A stretch of 64,000 nt of DNA from Lamellibrachia satsuma (taxonomy: Eukaryota; Annelida; Polychaeta; Sabellida; Siboglinidae): positions 15,494,007-15,558,006 of the forward strand of contig BSQZ01000004.1 of the NCBI GenBank assembly GCA_033239005.1, given 5' to 3'. Positions 10,870-21,628 of this stretch are shown in pieces. Each line of letters opens with the position of its first letter. Within the stretch, counting starts at the first letter, position 1. The notes under the pieces were generated by a model. It made no database searches. It was not told where the DNA came from and was given only the letters and a program-made list of their open reading frames with translations. The translations under genes and the position numbers were made by a program.

Positions 10870-12420
10870 AAAAAAAATTTGTCAGGTCATAGATAGGATC
10901 ATACCAAACAAAAAGCTTTTGTATATTGTTTGGCAATGAATTGTTAAATGCCTTGTACATACAGCAGTTTTTAGTTTCACCATATCTGGTAATTTTAGAA
11001 GGCGGAGATCATAAAATAGACTAGAAAATTGGTCCAGCCTCTGAGCACCACAGATTAATCTTACAACCTTTTTTGTAACAAGACTAAGTATTTTAAGTTT
11101 GCTGCATATGTATTTCCCCATATTTTAGCACAATACATAATGTAAGGCGAACAGAGAATAATATAAGATACTTCTCAATGAGCAACTTTGTATTGGCAAC
11201 TAAGCGATATCTCATTTGATATACATGTATTGTATTTTATTGTATTGTTCTTGATGAGTATGTTTGTGCTAGCTGCCAAGCTACTTTTCATTGATTCATA
11301 TTATTTTCTTTTGGTACAATTATTAAATGACCTTTACCAACAATCACTCTTTGTGTGTTCCTGTAGCAAACGAGCTCAGGGTTCTGCCATTAAACATCAG
11401 CAGGGTATAAAAGATACTATAATATAAGAATCTAGTTTTGTACATAACCGCACACTTTGATAGTTTAGATTGAAAGAGATAAATGTGTTTTTTTATGTTA
11501 ATTTGTCATCAATCAATACACATAAAATGTAGTTGCTTCAACTCTATTAATTGTGGCATTATTTATTATTTATATTGAGAGAGATGTTTTCGATGCTTGG
11601 TTTCAAAAAATCATGCAATTTGTTTTTGTTATGTTTAATGATTATCTATTCACTGAAAACTACACACTGAGCTTATCAGCTCAGCATTTGTCTGCCGGAT
11701 AATTCATTGGTGTCATTATTGCAATATAACGTGTCCATGTTGTCTGAAAATAAAATGAACTTAAACAGTTTTGAAGCATTGAAACTGTCATTGATATACA
11801 TTATCAATAATTTCGGTCTTAAGATGGAACCTTGTCGTACACCACAACACACACTAAGTACCTCAGAATCACAGTTTTTATACTGAACAAATTGTGATCT
11901 ATTTTCTAAATAACTCACAATCCACTGGTGTGCTATACCATGAACACCATAGAAATGATATTTTTTGCCAATACATCATGATCAACTGTGTCGAAAGCTT
12001 TCTTGAGATCTATAAATACACCAATGGAATATTTATTATTGTCTAGAGAATTAGTAATTTCTTCAACCGATTCTGAAATAGCATGAGAGGTTGACATATT
12101 AGATCTAAACCCATACTGGCTTGGATAAAGTAAATGATACCTATTTAGAAAAAAATTCAATCTACCATTATATAATTTCTTCAGAATTTTTTAAAAATTA
12201 TGGTAGTAAAGAGATAGGTCTATAATTAATGAATACACATTTATCCCTATCCTTAAATGGTGGAATACCGGTAACTTTGGCAGTTTTCATTTGGTTTGGG
12301 AACACACCTGTTTGGAAAGATATATTGCATATATGATTTAGGGGTTTTACAATTTCAGTAATAATTGTTTTGACCATGCTCGCATTAATATAAGTAAAAT
12401 CCGATGACACTTTGTTTTTA
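10870..12420 (-). pseudogene. L2/CR1-like retrotransposon remnant
   Basis: Read on the minus strand from high to low coordinate: FQTGVFPNQMKTAKVTGIPP and NYRPISLLP (12,198-12,410); YGFRSNMSTSHAISES and GVFIDLKKAFDTVDHD (11,933-12,160); GVRQGSILRPKLLIMYIND and LFSDNMDTLYCN (11,676-11,918); then KYICSKLKILSLVTKKVVRL (10,900-11,110), the conserved R-x-I-C region after the palm. Domain order is correct for a non-LTR reverse transcriptase, but frames change several times and the F-A-D-D motif reads F-S-D-N, so it is inactive. The piece from 11,160 to 11,640 is too decayed to assign. Confidence 0.85.
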
Positions 12421-12429
12421 AATTGTTGT

Positions 12430-13336
12430 TGTAATATTGATATGGCCCCTTAATTTACCGCCACAATGCCTTTGAATCTATTTGTAACGAGATGTAATCT
12501 ACGATATCAGGTTACGCCAGCAATCCGATAAACTCGTGGCAGGGTGTGTTTACGATCATTTTGATTGGCCGGTTATCCGGTGGGGTCACATTGTTGGATT
12601 CAAGGCCATTCCAGTTATAGGTTCAAAGATACATTAAACTAAGTTAGCACTGATATTTGCTAGTTTAAGGTAGCTGGGGCAGTTAGCGTGTTAGTTGATT
12701 TTTTTATTTTTTTCCATAGCATGCTAGAACATACCGAACTAAACTTCGACACTACAAAAAAATCACCCGGCACTAACGTCATATTTCGCCAATCCATCCT
12801 TTAAAAAATCAGTTCTTTTGGAAATCCCCTTGAATTCCAAGAACAACTACAGCTGTTTCCATAGTAACGACCGCGTGTGCTATGATGTTCGAACCTGCTA
12901 TATTGGTTCGCCATGAAGGCGGAAACAGTGTTCGAAATGAAGGGGTTTGGGGGATCCAGGACCGCCCCATAAGGCACGAGGGACCTCCTGTAAGAAAGAA
13001 ACATAAGCTTGGGGGTCCCACATTTTTTTGTTGTACTGATGTAATTATCCTTCAACTGTAGCACAGGTTGCTATGATAGCAAGCAAGTCTTTTCCCCAAA
13101 AAATAGGTGCTAATAGCCTTTACAGTGCATGAAAAGAAATTTTTTTTCGGGGGGTCATATATATATATGACCTGGTGACCCCGCCTTATAACGAGCCAAT
13201 CAAAATGTTAGTAAACTCACCCTGTCATGTGTTTGTCAGATGGCTGTCATAACCTGATGCCGTAGACGACAACACATTATAGATACATATTCAAGAGCCA
13301 TTGTGGCGGTAAATTTAGGGGGCATGTCAATATTAC
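12430..13336. mobile_element. DNA element with long terminal inverted repeats
   Basis: The ends are inverted: left tgtaatattgatatggcccc, right (reverse complement) tgtaatattgacatgccccc, continuing through aatttaccgccacaatg and caggttacgcc/caggttatgac to attttgattggc. Similarity extends for roughly 170 bp per arm with point differences. The interior of about 550 bp has no recognised transposase. A target-site duplication could not be decided. It sits directly against the upstream end of the L2-like remnant. Confidence 0.8.
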
Positions 13337-15480
13337 AAATTACCATTATGTTGTGTCAACAATAACGTAAAAAGTCAGCGAAAAACGTCACATTTCAAGC
13401 ATAATAAGCGTATATATGGACATTTATGTTATCTCTAACAACCAGGAAATGATACTTAATTTACTATTTTAGAAAAACTATGACACACCACTGCAATTTG
13501 GCGTATGAATGTGTCTTACACGTCATGTAGGCAACTATACAAAGCACGGAATTACGATTGGTGAAGGGATTGTGTTAAAAACACACTGCTTAATTCATTC
13601 ACAGTGGTGTAGCAGACATAATTCATTTATGTTAACTAAAATCTGCCTAAAAGTTATCAGTGACACTGTCATACTTATATGTATATCATTTATTTCTTTG
13701 GGATTTTCTCAAAACAATATATTGTTTTAATGTTTTAAAAATCTTGTAACATAAATGAGAATTTTTTTTATTAATCTGACATCATCTGTGATAGAAATAG
13801 TTAATTTATCATAAAAACGTCTACTGAAACTAATCAATTCAAGACAAGCATATAATAGGTGGCGGCCCCGCAGGGTTAGAATTTAGCCTAAAATTAGTGG
13901 GGGCCAGTAGGGCCCCACGTTCCAAAATCTAGGGCCCTTCACCAAAAGTGGGGGCCAAGAAATAGTTGCATAAAAAAGCCATAATGTAACTTTGTTCAAC
14001 ACAATTGTTTAATTTGTACACAACACATGTGCAGCTAATGTGGCTTTGCAGCAGCCTGATTAATAATTATCATATACGTAAAAGCAGATCTGATCAAAAT
14101 CAAGACCTGACATTCCTTGCATATCACGCATCCATATAAATGATGTGTATGGCTGCCTGTTCTTCGCAAGAGCATGCGCTGTAACAAACAATTTCTTCTG
14201 ACGTGCAGCATTTGTAGTATCAATTTATTTAGTTGCAAGCATATTAAAATTACGTTTTTTAAATAATTTTAGTTAAAGCATCCCTGAACTGAATTACATA
14301 TAGTTTAGCCTAGCCCTAGGAGCTAGGACCTAGGTGTCGTATGAAACTGGAACATACACAACTACTAACTAGATTGAGGTTATAATTCCTTGCTAAAAAG
14401 GTCTATGTGCAGCAGATATGGAAAATTAATAAATGTCATTCTTCTTAAATGTATAAGTTCTATACAGACATGCTGTTTGGGGTTGAAACCTTATAATTAA
14501 TATAACATTAACATTTCGATCGATCAGATTACAAAATATGCATCAGGCGTTATCCGCTAGGTGTCGCCAGTTATATATGCATAGCCTTTTTTCGTAAATG
14601 TTTAAAAACATTCTGTATTAAAAAAACTGAATTCAGCCGTATGTCTCCAAAAATCCCTAGCATCCGTTTAGAATACGGGTAATCCGTAAAACATGGCATG
14701 GCAGCAAATGCACTTAGTTATATATGATCAAGTCTTACCTGATTTACTAATTTAGGATATTTTACGCATATGCTGCAGCACATAACGTCTTTTTTAGCGT
14801 CATGAACCAGCCACGGTCGGCAATCCAGCCACGAATCAAGGACAACTCTTTCTTTTCTCAACATTGTAGACTTTACTTTTTAAACGTTTTGATTGTGTTT
14901 TGTTGTCTTCTTCTGCTGTCTGCCTTTAAATTTTTTTTCCCCGCCAGTCATTTACTTGAAGATATTGGCCATTATGATCGAAAAAAAGACGCTTTCCCGC
15001 AATTTTCAAGTCTTGGACGGGATAGTTCATAATTTGTCCACCTTTAGCGCACGAACACCCCCCTGGCGAATGCAGCGATGACTAAGATTAACGCTCCGTA
15101 GAAACGGATCGATATTAAAATGGTGTTTTTTTACTAATCGCGTGGTCTTCTACAACGTGTGTTTGGATAACGACGGCTGGAACTTCCAGATGTTCGTTCG
15201 TGTTTGCTTGGGTGGAGAAATGAAGTAGGATAGGTCGGTAGCGGTAGTGCCCCTTAAAAAATTAAATTGCATATGTTTTGTGGCTTTTTGTGCCTTTGAG
15301 ATGCATTGATATTGTGGTATTTATAATGCAAAATTCTGGGAGCCAGGCGGGCTCCCAGGGTTGGAATTTTTGGGGATCCGAAAATAAATCTAGGGGTCAG
15401 CGGGCCCCCGGGTCCCCGCTAAATTCGAAACCTGGGCCTGCCCCAGCTACCTTAAGGACATGATTTAGTTAGGCGGATAT
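13337..15480. other. Intronic DNA with two GC-rich patches, no gene seen
   Basis: No exon or transposon protein recognised. GC-rich patches at 13,860-13,965 and 15,340-15,445 share motifs (agggttrgaattt, aatctaggg, gggcc-rich runs) with an inverted patch at 31,990-32,070, and may be copies of one unknown short repeat. The phrase taaggtagctggggcag at about 12,666 is inverted at about 15,436. Confidence 0.35.
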
Positions 15481-15489
15481 AATACTGAT

Positions 15490-18421
15490 GTGATCAAGTC
15501 CACTAGTCATGGAAGACAGTGATATAGAGGAAGTAAAACCTGGAAGACAAACCCACCACATGGGTCAGCATGGGCAGTGCCATGGGGTTCGACTAAATGA
15601 CCCCAATTACATGCCATGTCACTTAGTAATTACGAGATTGGCTACCGCGATCGGGGGAACCGACGCGCTGGGACTCAGGCACCAGCGAGAAATCAGCGAA
15701 GACCTTTGGGATCGAACAGGCGGCATCGGCTCTCATGTGAAGTCCGGTTTGCCACCCTCAGTGTGGGTACAATGACTGGAAAAAGAGTGGAGGTGGTTGA
15801 GCTAATGAAGAGGGGGCAGCTCTTGGTAATGGGGGTCCAAGAAACGAAGTGGAAAGGGGACAGAGCAGTGAACCTGGGTGAAGGATTTAAGATGCTGCAT
15901 GGAGGGGGAGATGGAAAGATAAATGGATTGGGAGAGATTGTGAACGAGGAATACAGTAAGGAAGTCATCAGGGTAGAGATATGGGGAGGCAGGATCACTG
16001 CAGTGTGGACATTGATTGGAGGACAGATGATGTGTATACTATCAGTATATGCTTCTCAGACAGGGAGAACACAAGAAGACAAAGACGCATTCCGAAGTAA
16101 CTTGGAAGAAATTATCGGGCATGTGGAGCTGGAGACAGTGTTGGTTGTGGCAGGTGACATGAATGCACACGTGGAAAGAGACAAAACAGTGAGGAGACCG
16201 TAGGAAATTATGGATGGGTCTCAAGAAACAGAGAGGGACAAGACCTGGTGGAGATGCTCACCAGAAACCAGTTGGTGGTGGTAAATTCCATCTTCCAGAA
16301 GAGGGAATCACACAAGGTAACCTACAGAGGTGGGAACAACAGAACAGAGATAGATATGCTGATTGTCAGAAGCTGTCAGCGAAACAAAGTTAGAGACTGC
16401 AAGGTTTTGGTAGGAGAGCACATAACGAACCAACATGAACCATTGGTTTATGAAATGTGTATAGGAAGAGACAAACAAAGAAGGAGGAAGCAAAGACAGG
16501 TGATCAGGTGGGGGAAATGTGAAGGAGAGGTGATGGAAAAACACAAAAGCAGAGTCGGAAGTTCAGGCTACTTAAAGAACAAAGGGAGGATGTGGAAGCT
16601 GAGTGGACAGCATTTAAAGAAGGCTTAATTGGAACAGCTGAGGAGATATATGACCGGACATCAGGAGAGCCCACACAAAGCTTAAAGAAGAAAGAACAGT
16701 GGCAGTGGAACCCGGAAGTTGAACAAGCAATACAAGAAAAGGAGGCACTGAAAGACAAGGCTGAAGCAGAAGTACCAGGAGAAGAAGAATGCAGCAAATA
16801 AGACTGTTGCTAAAGCAAGAGATAAGAAACAACATGAATGGTGCGATAGAATTAAAGAAGATGGTGGAAAAAATCTTCCAGCTGGCCAGAGATAGAGACA
16901 GAGATAGCAAAGATACTACTCAAAAATCAGCAATGAAGAGAAGCGATGTGACATTGGCCACTGGAGTAAAACAAGTGCTAGGTGTATGGGAGGAGTATTT
17001 CAAGAAACTACTAAACCCGGAGGATGGAATGGAACAAACTGTCTACAGATTGTGTAACTGCTAGCAGCGTGAATATGTTTAAAAACAAGGTTGACACATA
17101 TATCAGGAGGGCGGGTTATAAGTAGGTGAACATTGTTGGACTCTCGATAAGCCAATGGCTTCCTTGTCCACTTGCCATCTGGGCCTTTGGCTTGGATAGC
17201 AAATCTTGTTAAATCTTGTTAAAGAATGTGAGGTAGAGATACCACATTCTGTAAGGAGAGAGTTGGAGGTGAGGACGATAACAGAATAAGAGGTGGAGAA
17301 AGCTGTAAAGAAGATGAAAACTGGGAAGGCTGTAGGAGTGGACGAACTGACAGAGGAAATGGTGAAAGCAAACAGACTAGTGGGAATCAAGTGGCTGACG
17401 AGGCTGTTTAATATGTGCTTCACAACAAGAGAGATAGCAACAGAGCGTCGAAAAGGAGTGATTGTGCCGATATGGAAGGGGAAAGGGGACATCCATGATC
17501 CAGGGAGATACAGAGGCATCACATTACTGAGCCAAGCCCTGAAATTGATGGAAAGGAAACTGAATGCTAGGGTGAGGCATACAGTGGAGAGCAAAATCGG
17601 AGAGAATCAGCTGGGATTGAGGAAAGGGAGATGAACAGATGATGGATTTTGTTTGCCATCAGACAAATTATTGGGAAGAGGAGAGAATTTAGAAAGGATG
17701 TAGCATTCGGTTTTGTCGATCTAGAAAAGGCATTTGACACCGTACCGAGAGAACTTGCATTTGCAGTCATGAGATGAATGGAGGTTGGAGAGACAGAGGT
17801 CAGAATGGTTGACGAAATGTACAAGGAGACAACAGCAGTGGTGAGAGTTGAAAGAGAAACATCAGAACAATTTGGAGTTGGAGTAGGACTTAGACAGGGA
17901 AGTGCCTTGAGTCCCCTGCTTTTCATTATGGTGATGAACCTGATCAGTGGAAAGGTATCTGAACAGGAATAACTTAAGAAGATACTAAATGCAGATGTCC
18001 TAGCAGTGGTGGCTGATAAAAAAGAGGATCTACAGAAAACATTGCAAAAATGGAGTAAACCCTTTAGAAAACATGGCCTCCGAATGAATCTGGAGAAGAC
18101 AGAAGTAATGTGGATAGGCGAACTACATATAGTTGTTGACAGAAAGAGCATTAACCAAGTGAACAGTTGTGTATACTTGGGCGGTACAGTGTGTGAGGAT
18201 GGAGGAAGTAATAAGGAAATACAGAGGAGAGTGCAGCAGCGTGGAGGAGAATGGAAGGCATTATATGGGACAGAAAACTGAAGACACAACTGAAAGGAAA
18301 AGTGTTGGAAGCCTGCGTGGTACCAGCCTGTATATACAGGTTGGGAACACTGGCACTGACAGAGAGACAGGATGAGAAGATGCAGATAGCAGAAAACAAC
18401 TGGGTCCAAAGAAGATGCAAG
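15490..18421 (+). mobile_element. RTE-like non-LTR retrotransposon, inactive
   Basis: The order is endonuclease then reverse transcriptase. The endonuclease (about 15,740-16,400) shows LLVMGVQETKWKGDRA, a Y-A-S-Q stretch and VVAGDMNAHV, the catalytic N-V-R/Q-E-T-K-W/G-D-x-N-A signature of apurinic-type endonucleases. The reverse transcriptase (about 17,270-18,290) shows KTGKAVGVDELTEEMVK, then GFVDLEKAFDTVPREL and GLRQGSALSPLLF. The catalytic Y-A-D-D position reads N-A-D-V. Several stops and frame changes are present, and a CR1 tail interrupts it at about 17,030. It breaks off at ENNWVQRRC, before the usual end of the family, exactly against LRR intron sequence. Assignment to RTE rather than another endonuclease-type clade is by recall of motifs. 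Confidence 0.85.
17027..17215 (+). mobile_element. 5'-truncated CR1 3' tail nested in the RTE-like element
   Basis: Between NPEDGMEQT-type RTE coding sequence and its continuation lies about 190 bp matching the last 35 codons and 3' end of the CR1 family at 58,490-58,690. It includes ASSVNMFKNKVDTYIRR, the phrase ctcgataagccaatggc and two copies of the terminal aaatcttgtt repeat. The upstream junction shares tggaa with the target. RTE coding resumes at agaatgtgagg. Confidence 0.9.
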
Positions 18422-18549
18422 TAGTTTATTGATATAGTTCACATTGAGTGTATTGCTGTTGTGGCGCCATTTATATTTATACTGTAATTCTGAACTTCTG
18501 ATCACGCAATGGTTTCTTTGTTGTTTGTATGGATTGGTTCCATGTTAGA
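18421..18549 (+). other. Orphan LRR intron start without its exon
   Basis: agtagtttattgatatag and the next 125 bp match the first part of the intron that follows the Asn-type exons ending at 21,495, 38,753 and 49,243. Here the sequence upstream is RTE-like (gaagatgca) instead of an LRR exon. The junction falls within the splice donor itself (gta-agtag), so a former Asn-type exon has been lost. Confidence 0.85.
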
Positions 18550-20713
18550 CCACCTGCATCTCTCATAACCGACATAGAACGGATTGGTGTGGCTTCACCT
18601 AGAGGGTCAGCCATTATCGAATTTAGTTCATGGAGACTGAATTGTGATGGACACACTCCTTATTGTTGTCATTGTTAAACCACTCTTCAAGCAAAGCATA
18701 TCCTTCAGACACAGGGTTGGGTAACTTACTTTCGGGTGAACGCTGGTGAGCCTGTGGCTGTCGACGGTCCATCTGTTTGACCGGACGGGGTTGGGTAGTG
18801 CTTTGTCTGATTATAAGAAAATTGGACGTCAAAAATTCTAAAATTTATTTCACAGAAACTGCCATCATCACATTGTCATGCTGACCATGCTTTGGTAAAA
18901 TTGCATACTTCCAGTTCTTTTTAAACGCCCCCACATGTGATACCCATCAATGGTTAAAAAATATCCATGTGTGCCTGCGGCCACGTGGCGTATAGCAGAA
19001 AAACTCAATAAATCCCTCGCCGTTTAAACTCACAAAAACGCACCATTTTACAACCAATAACTTCTCCAAACAAACCTGTGAATATGCCTGCCCAGGGGTC
19101 GTTCAAAATTGTCAACATTAATTAAAGAGTACAGACAGTACTCTTGTTATGACCCCCCTCCCCCAAAAGAGTACTATGAAAATTTTGATTTGGGGGTTTG
19201 CTAGATATTATAACATACATTGTGTATACAGTAGAGTTCAATATGTACTAATAGCCTGAACATTATTAAATATTATCTATATTAAAAATAAAGAAAAGAA
19301 CACTTTTTATTACACAAACTTCAATTCTTTTATTCTTAACACATAAGTGACATGTTGTGTTGACAACATAAATCGGTGTTGGCGAAGCTGATGGCTCTGT
19401 ACCATCGTGGCTGTTTCTCCCGATTAAGGACGAATACGTTAACAAAATGGTGATACAAACATGTTGGAGTCTTATGTACGACAGTTGGACATGTCAAATA
19501 GTATCTAAACAAAGCTTCATGTTCCTTGAAATGCTTCATTGCTCAACCGTTAACGATAACCTTGCACAGGCTGCACAGGCAGAACGAGGGGAGCAGTTCG
19601 CTGAAGTTCACCGGTTGTCGCATCAGACCGACTTTGTCCGGAGAAAAAACTAGTTGAGCAGATACACATTAAGCGTAAACAATTGGATGCGTTAAACAAT
19701 ATTTAAATAAGGTTTAAATCACTTGAGACCTCTCACTGTTCAACCAGGAAAAAAAACTCAAATGCTAAACACCCACAGGATGAACAGACAGAACAAGTAG
19801 TTCACTGATAATCACTACGTGTCACGTTAGACCGGTTTTGTCGGAAAAACCTGGTTAAGCCATATGCTAGAAATGTAGACGATACTTTATTCGTTGTAGT
19901 ATTATTACGACACTATGAAAAGTTATGCTACTCTAGTAGCTGAAAACCAACTTTGTTGCATCATGATGTCGACATTTAAAAAAAACGTATGGAGGCCTCC
20001 GACCCCTCCCCCTAGCGTACGGAATGAACGCTTCCGATAATGTTGACAATTTTGAACGACCCCTCACACTTATGTCACATCATAAGAATGTCGATGTTGA
20101 ATCTGAAGGAGCTGCCACATGAGTTGTTCCGTAGATGCTGTCACGTCACGTTGTTGCATCTGAGGGAGTGATCATCTCAGTCACATTCTATATGGACTGG
20201 CTTACGCTTCGCTGATTAGTGCAGACATGAAACAGAAGCCATACTTTCGTGTAGTCAGGTGTGACCAGTGGAAGTTTTGCTAGGTATTGACTCTACCTGG
20301 ATATACTTCCGATAGCAGTCAGAATGCCAGCGTCCCATGGCTTTAGAAAAGAAACCTGACTTGGCTGCCACGTGGCTGTACCTATACGACAACAATATGG
20401 CGATATGTTCTTTTCTACCAAGTCCGTGTGAACGATGACCGCTTCTAGGTACTTAGCAAATGCAGTTTTTTGGACTGGTATCTTGTTGGCGTAGCAGAAA
20501 AGAGTGCCCTGTCCATGCCCCCCCCCCGAGTTTGATATAATTTACCATCCGACGGCATGGACAAGGTGTTTTCCCTGTGGGGAGAACGTCCAGGTTGAAA
20601 GGAAAACAAACACTATATTTGTTTGACTGGAATACCAGACGTAATTTACAGGGTTTTATGCAACAATGGGATACGGAGAGGTTATTAGGGCTAGCCATTA
20701 CAGTGTACATGAT
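18550..20713 (-). mobile_element. DIRS-like retrotransposon, 3' portion (copy A)
   Basis: Homologous to copies at 21,629-23,333 and 38,887-41,040, all starting at ccacctgcatctctcat after the same intron bases. On the minus strand the only recognisable protein is the tyrosine recombinase C-terminus (separate entry). The low-coordinate part holds a 26-bp inverted pair (ggggtcgttcaaaattgtca at 19,095; reverse complement ending at 20,063) and a hairpin gagtacagacagtactc at about 19,125. These are presumably parts of the element's inverted terminal regions. The short frames at 19,336-19,653 recur in all three copies but I do not recognise them. Confidence 0.7.
20270..20710 (-). pseudogene. DIRS-type tyrosine recombinase, C-terminal part (copy A)
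   Basis: The minus strand shows SPNNLSVSHCCIKPCKLRL, FNLDVLPTGKTPCP, GHSFLLRQQ and KYLEAVIVH, the same order as the better copy at 40,600-41,040. This corresponds to the catalytic half of a tyrosine recombinase. In this copy the part holding H-x-x-R and the nucleophilic Tyr is broken by a deletion (gctttagaaaagaaacc lacks the stretch present at 22,955). Frameshifts and a poly-C run make it non-functional. Confidence 0.75.
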
Positions 20714-21060
20714 CTACATAGTTGGTTAGGCAAACTACAAGAATAACCATCCTATATGACGGAAATTTAAGTAACTACTTGATCGGCATTGTTCAGCTTG
20801 ACTACATTGCAGTTATGGCTCAAACGTACCATATAATTTTTTTACACATAATGGTTTCTTTGTTATTTGCATGTATCGATTATATGTTAATTTAATGCAA
20901 CATTTTGATATTTAGGCATAATGTTGGATAAATACATTGGGCTGAATGGAATATCAATGGAATATCAATGGTATGCAAATCATCAATACTTTTTACGATT
21001 TACAGTCACATAACGAATTGAAAGTGCTTGGAATCAGGAGGTGTATGAATTGTATTGCAG
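20714..21060 (+). other. Intron upstream of LRR exon 5, duplicated at 37,541
   Basis: gttggttaggcaaactacaag and the following 340 bp align with 37,545-37,880, directly before another Cys-type LRR exon. The homologous introns show that the exon pairs at 21 and 37.9 kb come from one duplication. Confidence 0.8.
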
Positions 21061-21144
21061 CTTGCAACAGTGCAGAATTGGAGCTGATGACATGCTTGCC
21101 GTGGCTACAGCCCTTTCTCGCTGTGCAAAAGTTGAGGAACTCTG
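21061..21144 (+). CDS. LRR exon 5 (Cys-type, 84 bp)
   Basis: Acceptor tgtattgcag, donor gttagt, 84 bp. Joined to exon 4 through TA+C (Tyr). It reads LQQCRIGADDMLAVATALS then RCAKVEELW. The L-x-x-C-x-I-G-A-D-x-M and A-L-S-R-C-x-K-V-E-x-L pattern is the Cys-type ribonuclease-inhibitor repeat. It ends with TG, completed to Trp by the G that opens exon 6 only 264 bp downstream. The donor gttagt is shared by most Cys-type exons here, while Asn-type exons use gtaagt. Confidence 0.92.
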
Positions 21145-21408
21145 GTTAGTTTGAGTTGGATATATGCAATTTGTTGTATGACCTGTAATTTTTTTATATA
21201 TAATGTGTTGATACTATGTGTATGTACAGTTTCGTTTCTTTGATTGTTCTTGTGTGGATGTTAATTATATCATACTGTAATAGTAATTATATAACCCATC
21301 GTTGCTGCCATACATGTAATGAATTATTCGTTGCGAATTATATTCTTATTTTGAGCCAACCCGTATTAGTAATTATCAGGTTGTAATAATATACACAACA
21401 TTGTCCAG

Positions 21409-21495
21409 GTTGTCAGAGAACGACGTCAGTGATCCTGCGGCCGGCAAAGCTCTGGGTGACTCCATCAAGGAGATGACATCTTTGAGGGAATTGAA
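21409..21495 (+). CDS. LRR exon 6 (Asn-type, 87 bp)
   Basis: Acceptor ttgtccag, donor gtaagt, 87 bp. It reads LSENDVSDPAAGKALGDSI then KEMTSLREL. L-S-x-N-D, a helix A-L-G-D-S-I and the closing M-T-S-L-R-E-L give a clear 29-residue Asn-type repeat. Joined to exon 7 through AA+C (Asn) across a 16.4-kb transposon-filled intron. It is near-identical to the exon at 38,667, with substitutions V to I and A to T. Confidence 0.92.
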
Positions 21496-21628
21496 GTAAG
21501 TAGTTTATTGATATAGTTCATATTGAGTGTATTACTGTTGTGGCGCCAGTTATGTTTATCCAGTAATTCTGAACTTCTTATCACGCAATGGTTTCTTTGT
21601 TGCTTGTATGAATTGGTTCCGTGTTAGA

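Noticed and set aside
17567..18505. 312-codon minus-strand open frame
   Set aside because: It lies antisense to clear RTE reverse transcriptase codons and reads as low-complexity Ser/Leu/Pro text. It is a shadow of purine-rich coding sequence.
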